From positions 124,001-188,000 of the forward strand of contig NZ_CAJRAF010000001.1 in NCBI RefSeq assembly GCF_907164905.1: a stretch of DNA of 64,000 nucleotides, in the 5' to 3' direction. A model generated the notes under the pieces. That model was given only the letters and a program-made list of their open reading frames with translations, searched no databases and had not been told where the DNA came from. The position numbers and the translations under genes were made by a program. Below are positions 1-8,024 of the stretch, piece by piece; within the stretch, counting starts at the first letter, position 1; each line of letters begins with the position of its first letter. Origin of the DNA: Dyadobacter sp. CECT 9275 (lineage in GTDB: Bacteria > Bacteroidota > Bacteroidia > Cytophagales > Spirosomataceae).

Positions 1-2771
1 AGCTGAGCGTCAATAGGAGTACTAGAAAGCCTGTGAGATAAGCCTTCAGAATCATTAACTGGAGCACCATTTTGATTGCTTGAATATTGAGAAAAGTTGG
101 TGCTTCCTGTTGGCTTCCATAGAGCGGCCAGTCCATCACCCCAAAAATGAAATTTTGCTGCGTTTCCTCCGTAGACGCTTCCTGCATCCCAATTTAGTAC
201 TCCACCATTAATTATTGTTGCCCACAGGCAGTCGGTAAACATTTGATCCCAAGGTGCAGGTGGCTGAGAGTTGCTCTTACTAATCATTTCTCCGTTTGGA
301 AATGGGATTAATTCGCCGGTATCAGCAATTTCTATATTATTACGTCTAGCAATACCACTCGTGAAATCGGCTACAAAGCTTTCAGTTAGAGGACTTGTAA
401 ATAGGACAATATTCCGTTCTCTATCTTGTCCTTGATATGACTTTGTACCAAGCTTAATCCTCTCATTAAGATAAATCAGATTGTAGGGTGTTTGATAAAT
501 TTTATTGTAATAGTAAAGCTTATGGTTTAGATTACGGTAATTTATGGCACCCGAAGCATAGTAATTTGCCGTGCCAAACCAAGTATCACTTGCTGGATGG
601 TAATGATCGTAGAGGTGGTTTGTTAAGGATTCGACAAATCTATTATAAGGCTTGTCTAATCCACTCCCAAAAACGTTATAATCCCCATAGTCATCGCCAC
701 CATAACCACCGAATGCACCCATTTTTTGTGCATCAGTTTCTCCAGTTGCCTGACGGATTTGATCATAAAAGCCTTTATTCTGATTAACTGATCTGAAATT
801 AATATCTCCACCATGGCCTTGCGTGTTTTCTTCATACTCCTCACTATAGATAGCATTAATATTATTTCCATGAAGGATAGCAGCGCTTTGCCCCAGTGAG
901 TATAATTCCGAATCAGTAGGTGGAGTCGCATAAGGATTTCCGTTGTCAACCGCATTTGGTGCTAATCGATCTGTTCGCCAACTATTTGGTTCGATTGTGG
1001 TACCACTGAAATAGGTGTTAACACCGCCAGTGTGATAGACTCCTTTATTTGCATTTCTGTTTGCTCCACCAATCGCGTGAAACTTTTTGTAATCACGCCA
1101 ATTTTTTGTCGTTGCATTTTTTGGCCAAGTTAATTGCCGGGTGACTACAAGCCAGCTTGGTACAGTTGTATTACCTTGGGGAGAACTAGACTTTATGGAA
1201 AGAAATATTTTGCTGTAACGACAATTGTCTGCATTAACTCCCTGGCCATTCCAGCCCTCAAAATGAGTCTTAAAGGTATTAAAATCAGGGACTTTATTTG
1301 CTTGACAGACATATTGTGCAATTGTATATATACCATCTTGGAGATAAATATTTTGGAACATTTGTGGAGTGCCCGTGCTATTTTCTAGAGGATAATTACC
1401 AATGGCATAAAAAACATTACTTCCGTTTAATTTATGAATCGCACCGGATTGATCCAAGTTTGGTGTTATATCTGAGAGGTTAGATAGCCCAAATTGAATT
1501 TCAAATTCTGGTGTACGGTTATACGTATATGTTCTGTCTCCCACAGTTTGAGTATAAGTTCCCAGCAAGGTGCCCGGAGTTACACTGCAACCGCCGGTTT
1601 GTGATACTGTTAAGGCATTTGAAGCCTCACTGACACAAGCATTGGAGGATTCACATGTGGCAGTATATGTTCCGGGGTCACTGGTTACTAATGTAGGTCC
1701 TGTTCCTACTTGGGTTCCGGATCTGAACCACCTTACAGTCCCATTCGTACCTGATGCTGATAATGTAACCTGCTGGTTAGTGGCCGAACATACAGTTGTT
1801 CCATTCGATATGCTTATTGTTGGTGTAGCAGGGGGTACGCATATCAAATCCCCACATCCTGTAATGTTAAGTCCAATGATATTGGAAGAGCCAGCAGATG
1901 TTCCTTCCCATTTAGTTCCGCTTGCTCCGTCAAACGCTAGTATATAATTTCCTTGCCCAAAAGGTGTTCCGACAAGTCTTGTACTACCATTGTAAAATTC
2001 CAGCTCAGCAATTTCACCCCAGCCTGAATTACTGGCCACAAATCTTAGTGAAGTATAGGATGTAAAATTCGGGGATGTAAATTCCTGCAATGTTCCAGTA
2101 CCGTTCTTATCAAAGGTGTATAAATCTGACCAATCCGTACCATTATTAGAGCCTTGTATTTTAGCTCCTATTAATCTTTCCATACAGCACTCACCAGGCA
2201 AACGGAAAATTAGGCGTACTTTATTGGGAGTACAGCCGGTAAAGGATGATATGGCCAGCTTACTTTGAGATATTTTAATACCTTCCGTTTTACTAATTAA
2301 CCTAACTTTTATCTGCCCCTTGTATAAAAGATACCTTCCTGTTTCAATGGATTGCTTTGTGCCGCGGAGCAAGATAAATGTCGGATCCTGAATTGTGGTC
2401 GTAAATTTTCCTTTAATTTTAAAAACCACGTGTGACTTTCCGTGTTGAAAACCGTCAGATATATAATCGGAATAGTTACCGCCAGTCTGTATAAATCCTT
2501 CTGGAAAAGTAACTTTGATATAAAATTCAGATGTCAATGTACTATTCCCTAGTCTAAAATCCCAGTTTGGGCGACGTGTCGCGGTTATTTTAATCTCAAA
2601 CTCTTCATTCAATACAACCTGTAACTTACTCGCCTCAATTTTAAAAATAACAGGGTCTAAATCCAATTTCCCATCAAGCTTTCTAATTGCTGACGATTGA
2701 GAAATTGAACTCAAAAAAATGCCCAGAATCAGCAGAATAGATTTCTTATGGTAGATAATTCTTGTTGACAT
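1..2771 (-). CDS. Large secreted surface protein, C-terminus beyond window
   Basis: An open frame runs from the ATG at 2771 to the left edge with no stop that I can read: 923 codons, C-terminus missing. It begins with a signal peptide (basic MSTRIIYHKK, hydrophobic stretch, then SQSSA near residue 28). Residues 35-165 are a beta-rich stretch that I do not recognise. Residues 165-305 resemble an F5/8 type C (discoidin-like) domain: 'IQGSNNGTDWSDL' near 207 and 'LRFVASNSGWGEIAELEFY' near 245. Residues 308-393 form an Ig-like/PKD-like domain of the kind common in Bacteroidota surface proteins ('TVRWFRSGTQVG', 'PGTYTATCES'). The remainder, rich in Asn, Gly and Tyr, is not recognised. A role in adhesion or glycan binding is an inference from the domains. 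A type IX sorting domain may lie beyond the edge. Confidence 0.8.
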   Translation of the reverse strand, partial: MSTRIIYHKKSILLILGIFLSSISQSSAIRKLDGKLDLDPVIFKIEASKLQVVLNEEFEIKITATRRPNWDFRLGNSTLTSEFYIKVTFPEGFIQTGGNYSDYISDGFQHGKSHVVFKIKGKFTTTIQDPTFILLRGTKQSIETGRYLLYKGQIKVRLISKTEGIKISQSKLAISSFTGCTPNKVRLIFRLPGECCMERLIGAKIQGSNNGTDWSDLYTFDKNGTGTLQEFTSPNFTSYTSLRFVASNSGWGEIAELEFYNGSTRLVGTPFGQGNYILAFDGASGTKWEGTSAGSSNIIGLNITGCGDLICVPPATPTISISNGTTVCSATNQQVTLSASGTNGTVRWFRSGTQVGTGPTLVTSDPGTYTATCESSNACVSEASNALTVSQTGGCSVTPGTLLGTYTQTVGDRTYTYNRTPEFEIQFGLSNLSDITPNLDQSGAIHKLNGSNVFYAIGNYPLENSTGTPQMFQNIYLQDGIYTIAQYVCQANKVPDFNTFKTHFEGWNGQGVNADNCRYSKIFLSIKSSSPQGNTTVPSWLVVTRQLTWPKNATTKNWRDYKKFHAIGGANRNANKGVYHTGGVNTYFSGTTIEPNSWRTDRLAPNAVDNGNPYATPPTDSELYSLGQSAAILHGNNINAIYSEEYEENTQGHGGDINFRSVNQNKGFYDQIRQATGETDAQKMGAFGGYGGDDYGDYNVFGSGLDKPYNRFVESLTNHLYDHYHPASDTWFGTANYYASGAINYRNLNHKLYYYNKIYQTPYNLIYLNERIKLGTKSYQGQDRERNIVLFTSPLTESFVADFTSGIARRNNIEIADTGELIPFPNGEMISKSNSQPPAPWDQMFTDCLWATIINGGVLNWDAGSVYGGNAAKFHFWGDGLAALWKPTGSTNFSQYSSNQNGAPVNDSEGLSHRLSSTPIDAQ

Positions 2772-2799
2772 AAATGAAATATTAATAAATGAAATATTA
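2770..2799. repeat. 15-bp perfect tandem repeat at a start codon
   Basis: ATAAATGAAATATTA occurs twice in direct succession (2770-2784 and 2785-2799). The first copy overlaps the start codon of the large minus-strand secreted protein, so the second lies in its immediate 5' leader. It could be a recent duplication or a binding site near the translation start; function unknown. Confidence 0.75.
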
Positions 2800-2817
2800 T
2801 GCTAGCAAAATTAGCAT
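2799..2817. promoter_or_regulatory. Operator-like inverted repeat between divergent genes
   Basis: ATGCTA and TAGCAT form perfect 6-bp arms separated by 7 bases (gcaaaat). The site lies in the roughly 200-bp divergent spacer between the secreted protein (minus) and the LuxR-type regulator (plus). A regulator site is an inference from symmetry and place only. Confidence 0.35.
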
Positions 2818-2971
2818 TGAATTGACGATTGATGTGTAGATTTTTTACCTGTATTTTGAGGGTGTTTGTGCCTCAATTATTGAGGTATTTGTTTTACAAT
2901 ATGAGTATTGTAAATTTTTATAAATTGCAGAACATTCCCGCTATTTATAGTAACAGATACACACGGTCTAT

Positions 2972-3262
2972 ATGTCTGAAAATTCTTTACTTACATTTCT
3001 TGATAATAACAATTCATGGCAAGATTTAGCGCAGCTGCTGAGACTTACAAAACGTGAATGGGAAGTAGTTGTATTGCTATCCAGAGGATTAGGAACTTCT
3101 GATATTGCAACTATAATCTGTGTTGAACCAAAAAGCGTGGACAATTATAGGTGTAAGATAGCTGGTAAGCTGAAGTTAAAGGGAAGAAATAAGTTATTTT
3201 TTTATTGCTTATATAATAGAGATATGTTGGAACAAATATATAGACAACTGTTAAGTATTTAA
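2972..3262 (+). CDS. Small LuxR/GerE-type helix-turn-helix regulator
   Basis: 96 residues. Residues 25-85 match the LuxR/GerE DNA-binding fold: 'LTKREWEVVVLLSRGLGTSDIA' corresponds to the family signature (LTxREwEVl.lla.G.s..eIA), followed by the recognition-helix region 'VEPKSVDNYRCKIAGKL'. There is no receiver or ligand domain; the first 24 residues are too short for one. It is therefore a stand-alone HTH protein, a form often seen beside surface-protein genes in Bacteroidota. It is transcribed divergently from the secreted protein at 1-2771 and may regulate it (inference). Other in-frame starts upstream do not extend the domain, so the ATG at 2972 was chosen. Confidence 0.8.
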   Translation: MSENSLLTFLDNNNSWQDLAQLLRLTKREWEVVVLLSRGLGTSDIATIICVEPKSVDNYRCKIAGKLKLKGRNKLFFYCLYNRDMLEQIYRQLLSI

Positions 3263-3500
3263 ATATTAGTTTTTAATTCATATTTAAATACGATAAAATA
3301 TATTATCTTAAATAAATTCATATTATCAACCACTTTGGTGATATAATTACGGAATAGTTATAGTTGAAGATGAACTTATATATCGCTGCAAATAATTATA
3401 GTATATAATCTTTAGTTGATGATTTTTAAGGGTATAATTTTCATTAAACATATAATAGTTATCTTTTAGTCAAATATCAATCTTCTTTTATCATTAATAT
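3263..3500. other. AT-rich intergenic gap, no gene seen
   Basis: About 240 very AT-rich bases between the LuxR-type regulator and the membrane glycosyltransferase. No convincing ORF, terminator hairpin or promoter consensus was found on either strand. Confidence 0.6.
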
Positions 3501-5672
3501 ATGTTCTTTTTTATTTTACCAATATCTATATTACTTATTGCCATTATTGTTCAATATGAACAAAGTATCTACAAGAAAATGGGAGTCATAGGTTTTTTAA
3601 GAAGATCATTTTTAATCTCTCTTTTAGCTCATTCATTAATTATATTTTTGTTTAATGAGATACTGTCTTTGTTTGACGGTTTAACCATAATTAATACCAG
3701 ATTGTTTTGGAGTATTTTGGTTATATTAGAAATTGTGGTATTATATGAATTTTATCAAACGTATCCTTTGCGTAAAGGTCAGGCAGTACGGTTAATTATG
3801 CAATTCTGGAAAAATATTAGATATGCGGATAAGTGGCTCATATATACGGCAATACTACTTTATATTATTCCGTTGATGATCCTGTCAGTAATTGTTCCTC
3901 CTAATAACTTCGATGCCCATAGCTATCATCTCAATAGAATAATTGAGTGGCTGGGAAACCACAACATAAATCACTATCCCACACGGCACAATCAGCAACT
4001 TTATCACAATGTATTCGCGGAATATATTGTGATGCACACATTTCTACTTTCGGAGTCCGATGTCTTTGCCGGTACGGTTCAATTTCTTGCAAGTATTGGA
4101 AGTATTGTGGCGTGTAGCTTGGTTACTAAAAGGCTGGGTGGTACAAGCAGTGTGCAAATTCTTTCATCGGTGATGCTGGTGACGCTGCCGATAGCAATTC
4201 TGGAAAGTACCTCCGTTCAGGTAGATTATGTTGCATCTTTCTTTTTTATCACATTTCTCTACTTTGGCTATGAAGCTCTGGACTATCCAGAAGGAGATAC
4301 GATCATTTTCATGGCACTTTCTTTGGCGTTTGGCTCATTCTCCAAGTACACAATTTTTATGTATTCGCTGCCATTTTGCGTATATTTTGGGTTGCGGTTT
4401 TTACAACTACGAGGCTTTATTGGCTCGGTAAAAATCTTTGGGATATTTGCAGCGATGCTGTTCTTCGTTTTTATGCCATTTATGTTTAGGAATTATGATT
4501 TTTTTGGAGACGTTCTTAGCCCGGTGAAAGAAACCGGACTGGAAGCTGAAAATTTGACGGTGAAGGAATTTTCATTTAAGAATACAATTTCAGGAATGGT
4601 TAAGAATGTGGGGCTTCATATTGGGTTGCCATCCAATTCTTATAATCTGTTTATGGAGAGCTTGGTAGAGAAATTGCACAAAATGCTGGGTGTAAATCTT
4701 AATCCTGATGGGGCAGATACATTTTTAGTAAGATTTGTTTTGCATGAGGACATGGTTCCAAATACCATCCATCAGACGATACTTTTTTTTTCATTGGTGG
4801 GTTTGTTTTTTATTAAGGGAAAAACCCGCCTTAATTACTTCGCATTATGTGCCTGCGCAGGTTTTGCAATATTTAGTTCACTGATGATATTTCAACTCTG
4901 GAGTTCACGGACTCAGATGCCTTTCTTTCTGATGGGATGTATTATCTCTGCTGTTGTATTAGATCGTTTTCTGGGTAAGTGGACGGTTTACCTTTCTTTT
5001 GCACTTATATTGTTTTCGACAGTGTTTGTTTTGGCAAATCCGAGTAAACCACTTGTACCATTGCGTTATTATTCCAAGAAATTTTTAAGCTATACTCCAA
5101 TAGCTGTTTGTCCTCAAAATAAAAGGCAGGAGCTTACGGTAGTGCGTAAATTGACGAAGTTTTATTCTGCTACTTTGAATAAAAACAAATGCTTCCAGTT
5201 GCAAAATATCATCCCGAGGAAAGATCAGGACGTGGTGTTTGAAATACTTGATAAAGTGGGTTATTTTGACGAGGAAAAATATGAAACTGTATTTACATCT
5301 GATAAAACGAAGCTCTATTTTTTTAATCATCCGAACGACTATGAAAAGTGCAGGGATTTAATACCACGAATGAAAAGTGTGCAAGAAAATATCGGGATAT
5401 TGTTTAAGGCCGGCAATGGATATTATCACTATTGGGCGATGATCCAAGGGGACAAGTATCAATTTGGCCAAATGAAATATATTGGGTATCGGCCAAAGTA
5501 TTCTGAGCTTTCAAATGCGAACCAGAAATTTGAATATCGGTATATTTTTGGAGATGATCCTGGTCTTCTGAAACACTATTATAAAAAGAACCTGATTGAT
5601 ACAGTTTATTCCTCCAAAGGTTTTTACTTTGCAAAACTTAAATGGAAGGTGGCGGATATCATTTCTCTTTGA
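3501..5672 (+). CDS. GT-C-like integral membrane glycosyltransferase
   Basis: 723 residues. The first 530 or so are a multi-pass membrane region (about eleven hydrophobic segments); the last 190 are soluble. An acidic/polar motif in the first large loop, 'NNFDAHSYHLNRIIEW' near residue 135, is what GT-C enzymes (ArnT, PMT and related DUF2029-like proteins) use to bind the lipid-phosphate sugar donor. It probably transfers a sugar from a polyprenyl carrier to a glycan or protein outside the inner membrane; donor and acceptor are unknown. Its base composition is AT-rich, like the genes to its left and unlike those to its right. It has no operon partner: 240 bp separate it from the LuxR gene, and the next gene is convergent. 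The GT-C assignment rests on topology and the motif, not on strong sequence identity. Confidence 0.65.
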   Translation: MFFFILPISILLIAIIVQYEQSIYKKMGVIGFLRRSFLISLLAHSLIIFLFNEILSLFDGLTIINTRLFWSILVILEIVVLYEFYQTYPLRKGQAVRLIMQFWKNIRYADKWLIYTAILLYIIPLMILSVIVPPNNFDAHSYHLNRIIEWLGNHNINHYPTRHNQQLYHNVFAEYIVMHTFLLSESDVFAGTVQFLASIGSIVACSLVTKRLGGTSSVQILSSVMLVTLPIAILESTSVQVDYVASFFFITFLYFGYEALDYPEGDTIIFMALSLAFGSFSKYTIFMYSLPFCVYFGLRFLQLRGFIGSVKIFGIFAAMLFFVFMPFMFRNYDFFGDVLSPVKETGLEAENLTVKEFSFKNTISGMVKNVGLHIGLPSNSYNLFMESLVEKLHKMLGVNLNPDGADTFLVRFVLHEDMVPNTIHQTILFFSLVGLFFIKGKTRLNYFALCACAGFAIFSSLMIFQLWSSRTQMPFFLMGCIISAVVLDRFLGKWTVYLSFALILFSTVFVLANPSKPLVPLRYYSKKFLSYTPIAVCPQNKRQELTVVRKLTKFYSATLNKNKCFQLQNIIPRKDQDVVFEILDKVGYFDEEKYETVFTSDKTKLYFFNHPNDYEKCRDLIPRMKSVQENIGILFKAGNGYYHYWAMIQGDKYQFGQMKYIGYRPKYSELSNANQKFEYRYIFGDDPGLLKHYYKKNLIDTVYSSKGFYFAKLKWKVADIISL

Positions 5673-5723
5673 AAAGCAGTCAGTCCTCAAAGCAGTTGAA
5701 GGGCTAAACTCTTTGAATATTGG

Positions 5724-6677
5724 TCAGGATACCACATTCACCGGTTTTCCATGCTGAAAAGCGCTGAGGTTGTCGGCCACCATCTGGAGCAATCTTTGAC
5801 GTGCTTCAAAAGACGCCCACGCAATATGTGGTGTGATGATGCAGTTGGGAGCAGTTAACAAAGGATTGTCGGGCTTGGGCGGCTCTACGGACAATACATC
5901 CAGACCCGCACCAGCGATTACTCCATTTTGGAGGGCGTCAGCCAGATCCTGTTCATTAATGAGTGGACCCCTCCCGGTATTGAGCAGATATGCTGTGGGT
6001 TTCATCCAGGAGAGGCGTTCCGTATTGATGAGTTCACGTGTTTCTTCGGTCAGCGGGCAATGCAGGCTGATCACATCACTTTGCCGGAAGAGCTCTTCCA
6101 AGCCTACCATTTCGATCGTATTCCCAACCGTTTTTTCGGGGTTTCTGCGATAGGCAATCACTTTCATGCCCATGGCTCTGGCAATGTCAGCTACTTTGGT
6201 CCCGATATCTCCCAGCCCCACCAGCCCGAAAGTTTTACCGGCAAGTTCCACCAAGGGCGTTTTCCAGTAACAAAAATCTTCCGAGGCAACCCAGTCGCCT
6301 TGGTGTACACTTTGGCTGTGCAGCTCAAGATGATTGGCCAAGCCAAGCAATAAGCCAAAGGTGTGCTGCGCTACCGAAGCGGGGCCATAGGCTTTCACAT
6401 TGGTAACTATGATACCTTTTGCGGCCGTTGCTTTGGTATCTATATTGTTATAACCGGTTGCCATTACACCAATGTATTTCAGGTGCGGTAGCTGGCTCAG
6501 CGTGTTTTCATTCAGTACGACCTTGTTAACCAGTAAAATCTCCGCGTCCTTCGCTCTTTCAACAATTTCATTTTGAGCGGAGCGGTCATATACAGTCAGA
6601 TTTCCCAGACTCCGCAGGGGCGCCCAGTCCTGGTCGCCAGGGTTGAGGGTATAACCGTCCAGTATTACGATATTCAT
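5724..6677 (-). CDS. D-2-hydroxyacid dehydrogenase (NAD-dependent)
   Basis: 317 residues, the usual length for glyoxylate/hydroxypyruvate/glycerate reductases. The nucleotide-binding loop is 'GLVGLGDIGTKVADIARAMG' near residue 150. The catalytic residues are visible: Arg in 'LNTGRGPLI' near 232, Glu in 'GLDVLSVEPP' near 263 and His in 'PHIAWAS' near 284. The enzyme interconverts a 2-keto acid and the D-2-hydroxy acid in the cytoplasm; hydroxypyruvate or glyoxylate is the most likely substrate. Its stop is about 50 bases from the stop of the convergent membrane glycosyltransferase, and 13 bases separate its start from the end of the upstream ATPase gene, so the two may share a transcript. Confidence 0.9.
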   Translation of the reverse strand: MNIVILDGYTLNPGDQDWAPLRSLGNLTVYDRSAQNEIVERAKDAEILLVNKVVLNENTLSQLPHLKYIGVMATGYNNIDTKATAAKGIIVTNVKAYGPASVAQHTFGLLLGLANHLELHSQSVHQGDWVASEDFCYWKTPLVELAGKTFGLVGLGDIGTKVADIARAMGMKVIAYRRNPEKTVGNTIEMVGLEELFRQSDVISLHCPLTEETRELINTERLSWMKPTAYLLNTGRGPLINEQDLADALQNGVIAGAGLDVLSVEPPKPDNPLLTAPNCIITPHIAWASFEARQRLLQMVADNLSAFQHGKPVNVVS

Positions 6678-6690
6678 GATGATTATTCGG

Positions 6691-7860
6691 TTATGAATTT
6701 ATATTTGACCAGCCTAATACGGTATAATTTGTGCGCTCCTGATTGTCTTTTCCACCGTAAATGAGCGTTTTGTTGCTGATTTGTGATTTTGCGATACTTT
6801 CAAAGAAATCCATTCCTTTAAACTGGGCAGGCGTGATTGTTTGCGTTGATTTTATTTCAAAAATATCAAATGAATTTCCATTGTGAGTCATCAGATCAAT
6901 CTCATGTCCGTTGGAATCTCTCCAGAACCAATAGTCTCGGTGAAGGTACAGATGCTCGTTCTTTTTATAGTATTCCGCGACAACCAAATTTTCGAAAATA
7001 TTTCCCCGTAAGGGGCTATCGTCGAAAGAGCTCGTATATCTTATACCCAGAATGTAGCACAACAGACCAGTGTCATAAAAATAAAGTTTAGGGCTTTTAA
7101 CTACTCTTTTGTTGAAATTTTGGTAAAATGGCTGGAGTTGGAAAATGATGTAACTGGTTTCCAAAATAGATAGCCAGGCCTTAGCAGTTGGCTGAGAAAT
7201 GCCGCATTCATTTGCCAACGCGTTCAGATTCAATAGTTGTCCTACTCTGGCAGCGCATAGTGACAGAAATGACCGGAACTGCCTGGTGTCGCGGATATTG
7301 ATCAGCTCAGTAACATCTCTTTGGACATAAGTCTGCAGATAATTAAAATAAAATATTCGGGGTTCTATGTTTCGATCAAAAATAGCTGGGTAGAATCCGT
7401 TGATACATGCCTGGGCAAAATTATCCGGTAGTAAGTTCCCGGATTTCATTTCTTCAAAATCAAATGGCAGCAGTTTAAACAGCGCTACCCGACCGGCGAG
7501 GCTTTGTGTAATATTATTTAAGAGTTGGAAATTCTGGGATCCTGATAGGATAAATTGTCCCATTTTTTTGCTTTCATCGACGATCGTCTGGATGTATGAG
7601 AAGAGCAGCGGAGCTTGTTGTGCTTCGTCAAGAATGATCTTGTCATCATATCTTTTTAAAAAACCTACGGGATCGTCCTGCGCAAAGGATTTGTTATTAG
7701 GATTTTCCAGTGAGATATAAGTGTAATCCTTAAAAATGTTCTTCAGAAGGGTGGTCTTTCCTGACTGACGAGGTCCCGTTACGGCGATTACCGGGAACTT
7801 GTCTTTCTGCTCGTTAATTGCCAGTGCCAGTTGTCTTTGTAGAAAGCTCATCATTAACAT
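6691..7860 (-). CDS. AAA ATPase with DUF4143 domain
   Basis: 389 residues. The N-terminal AAA_14-type ATPase has Walker A 'GPRQSGKTTLLK' near residue 30 and Walker B 'KIILDEAQQAP' near residue 75. The C-terminal half is a DUF4143 domain with a nuclease-like 'GHEIDLMTHNGNSFDIFEIKST' (D...ExK pattern) near residue 320. These proteins occur in many mobile and patchy copies in bacteria and archaea; their biological role is not settled. The start could be any of three Met codons in the first four residues. Three 22-bp direct repeats lie immediately upstream, suggesting dedicated control of its promoter. Confidence 0.85.
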   Translation of the reverse strand: MLMMSFLQRQLALAINEQKDKFPVIAVTGPRQSGKTTLLKNIFKDYTYISLENPNNKSFAQDDPVGFLKRYDDKIILDEAQQAPLLFSYIQTIVDESKKMGQFILSGSQNFQLLNNITQSLAGRVALFKLLPFDFEEMKSGNLLPDNFAQACINGFYPAIFDRNIEPRIFYFNYLQTYVQRDVTELINIRDTRQFRSFLSLCAARVGQLLNLNALANECGISQPTAKAWLSILETSYIIFQLQPFYQNFNKRVVKSPKLYFYDTGLLCYILGIRYTSSFDDSPLRGNIFENLVVAEYYKKNEHLYLHRDYWFWRDSNGHEIDLMTHNGNSFDIFEIKSTQTITPAQFKGMDFFESIAKSQISNKTLIYGGKDNQERTNYTVLGWSNINS

Positions 7861-7878
7861 CTTTATGTAAAGATATAT

Positions 7879-7940
7879 AATTTTGAAATTGCATAGCTTT
7901 AATTTTGAAATTGCATAGATTTAATTTTGAAAATGTATAA
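7879..7940 (-). repeat. Three 22-bp direct repeats upstream of the DUF4143 gene
   Basis: Copies at 7879-7900, 7901-7922 and 7923-7940 (the third shortened and diverged); the first two differ at one base. Each begins AATTTTGAAATT or a variant, itself a dyad with AATTT/AAATT arms. They fill the space just upstream of the ATPase start, where its promoter should be. Repeated dyads at a fixed 22-bp pitch, two helical turns, suit cooperative binding of a repressor. Binding is an inference. Confidence 0.6.
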
Positions 7941-7972
7941 AAAAAGGAACCTCGCAATGGCAAGATTCCTTT
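7938..7972 (-). terminator. Rho-independent terminator of the M1 peptidase gene
   Basis: On the minus strand, AAAGGAA and TTCCTTT (7966-7972 with 7943-7949) form a stem with further imperfect pairing inside, followed by a run of seven T. It lies about 50 bases past the peptidase stop and separates it from the repeats of the next gene. Confidence 0.75.
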
Positions 7973-8024
7973 AAATAATTGGTATTTAATTTGGGTTAGG
8001 CATCCTTGTCCTCCTCCTTTCTTT

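Noticed and set aside
1570..1947. 125-codon plus-strand frame inside the left-edge secreted protein
   Set aside because: It is antisense to a continuous 923-codon frame with signal peptide and recognisable domains.
2829..3029. 66-codon plus-strand frame before the LuxR-type gene
   Set aside because: Overlaps the true regulator start, lies in AT-rich spacer, and has no domain.
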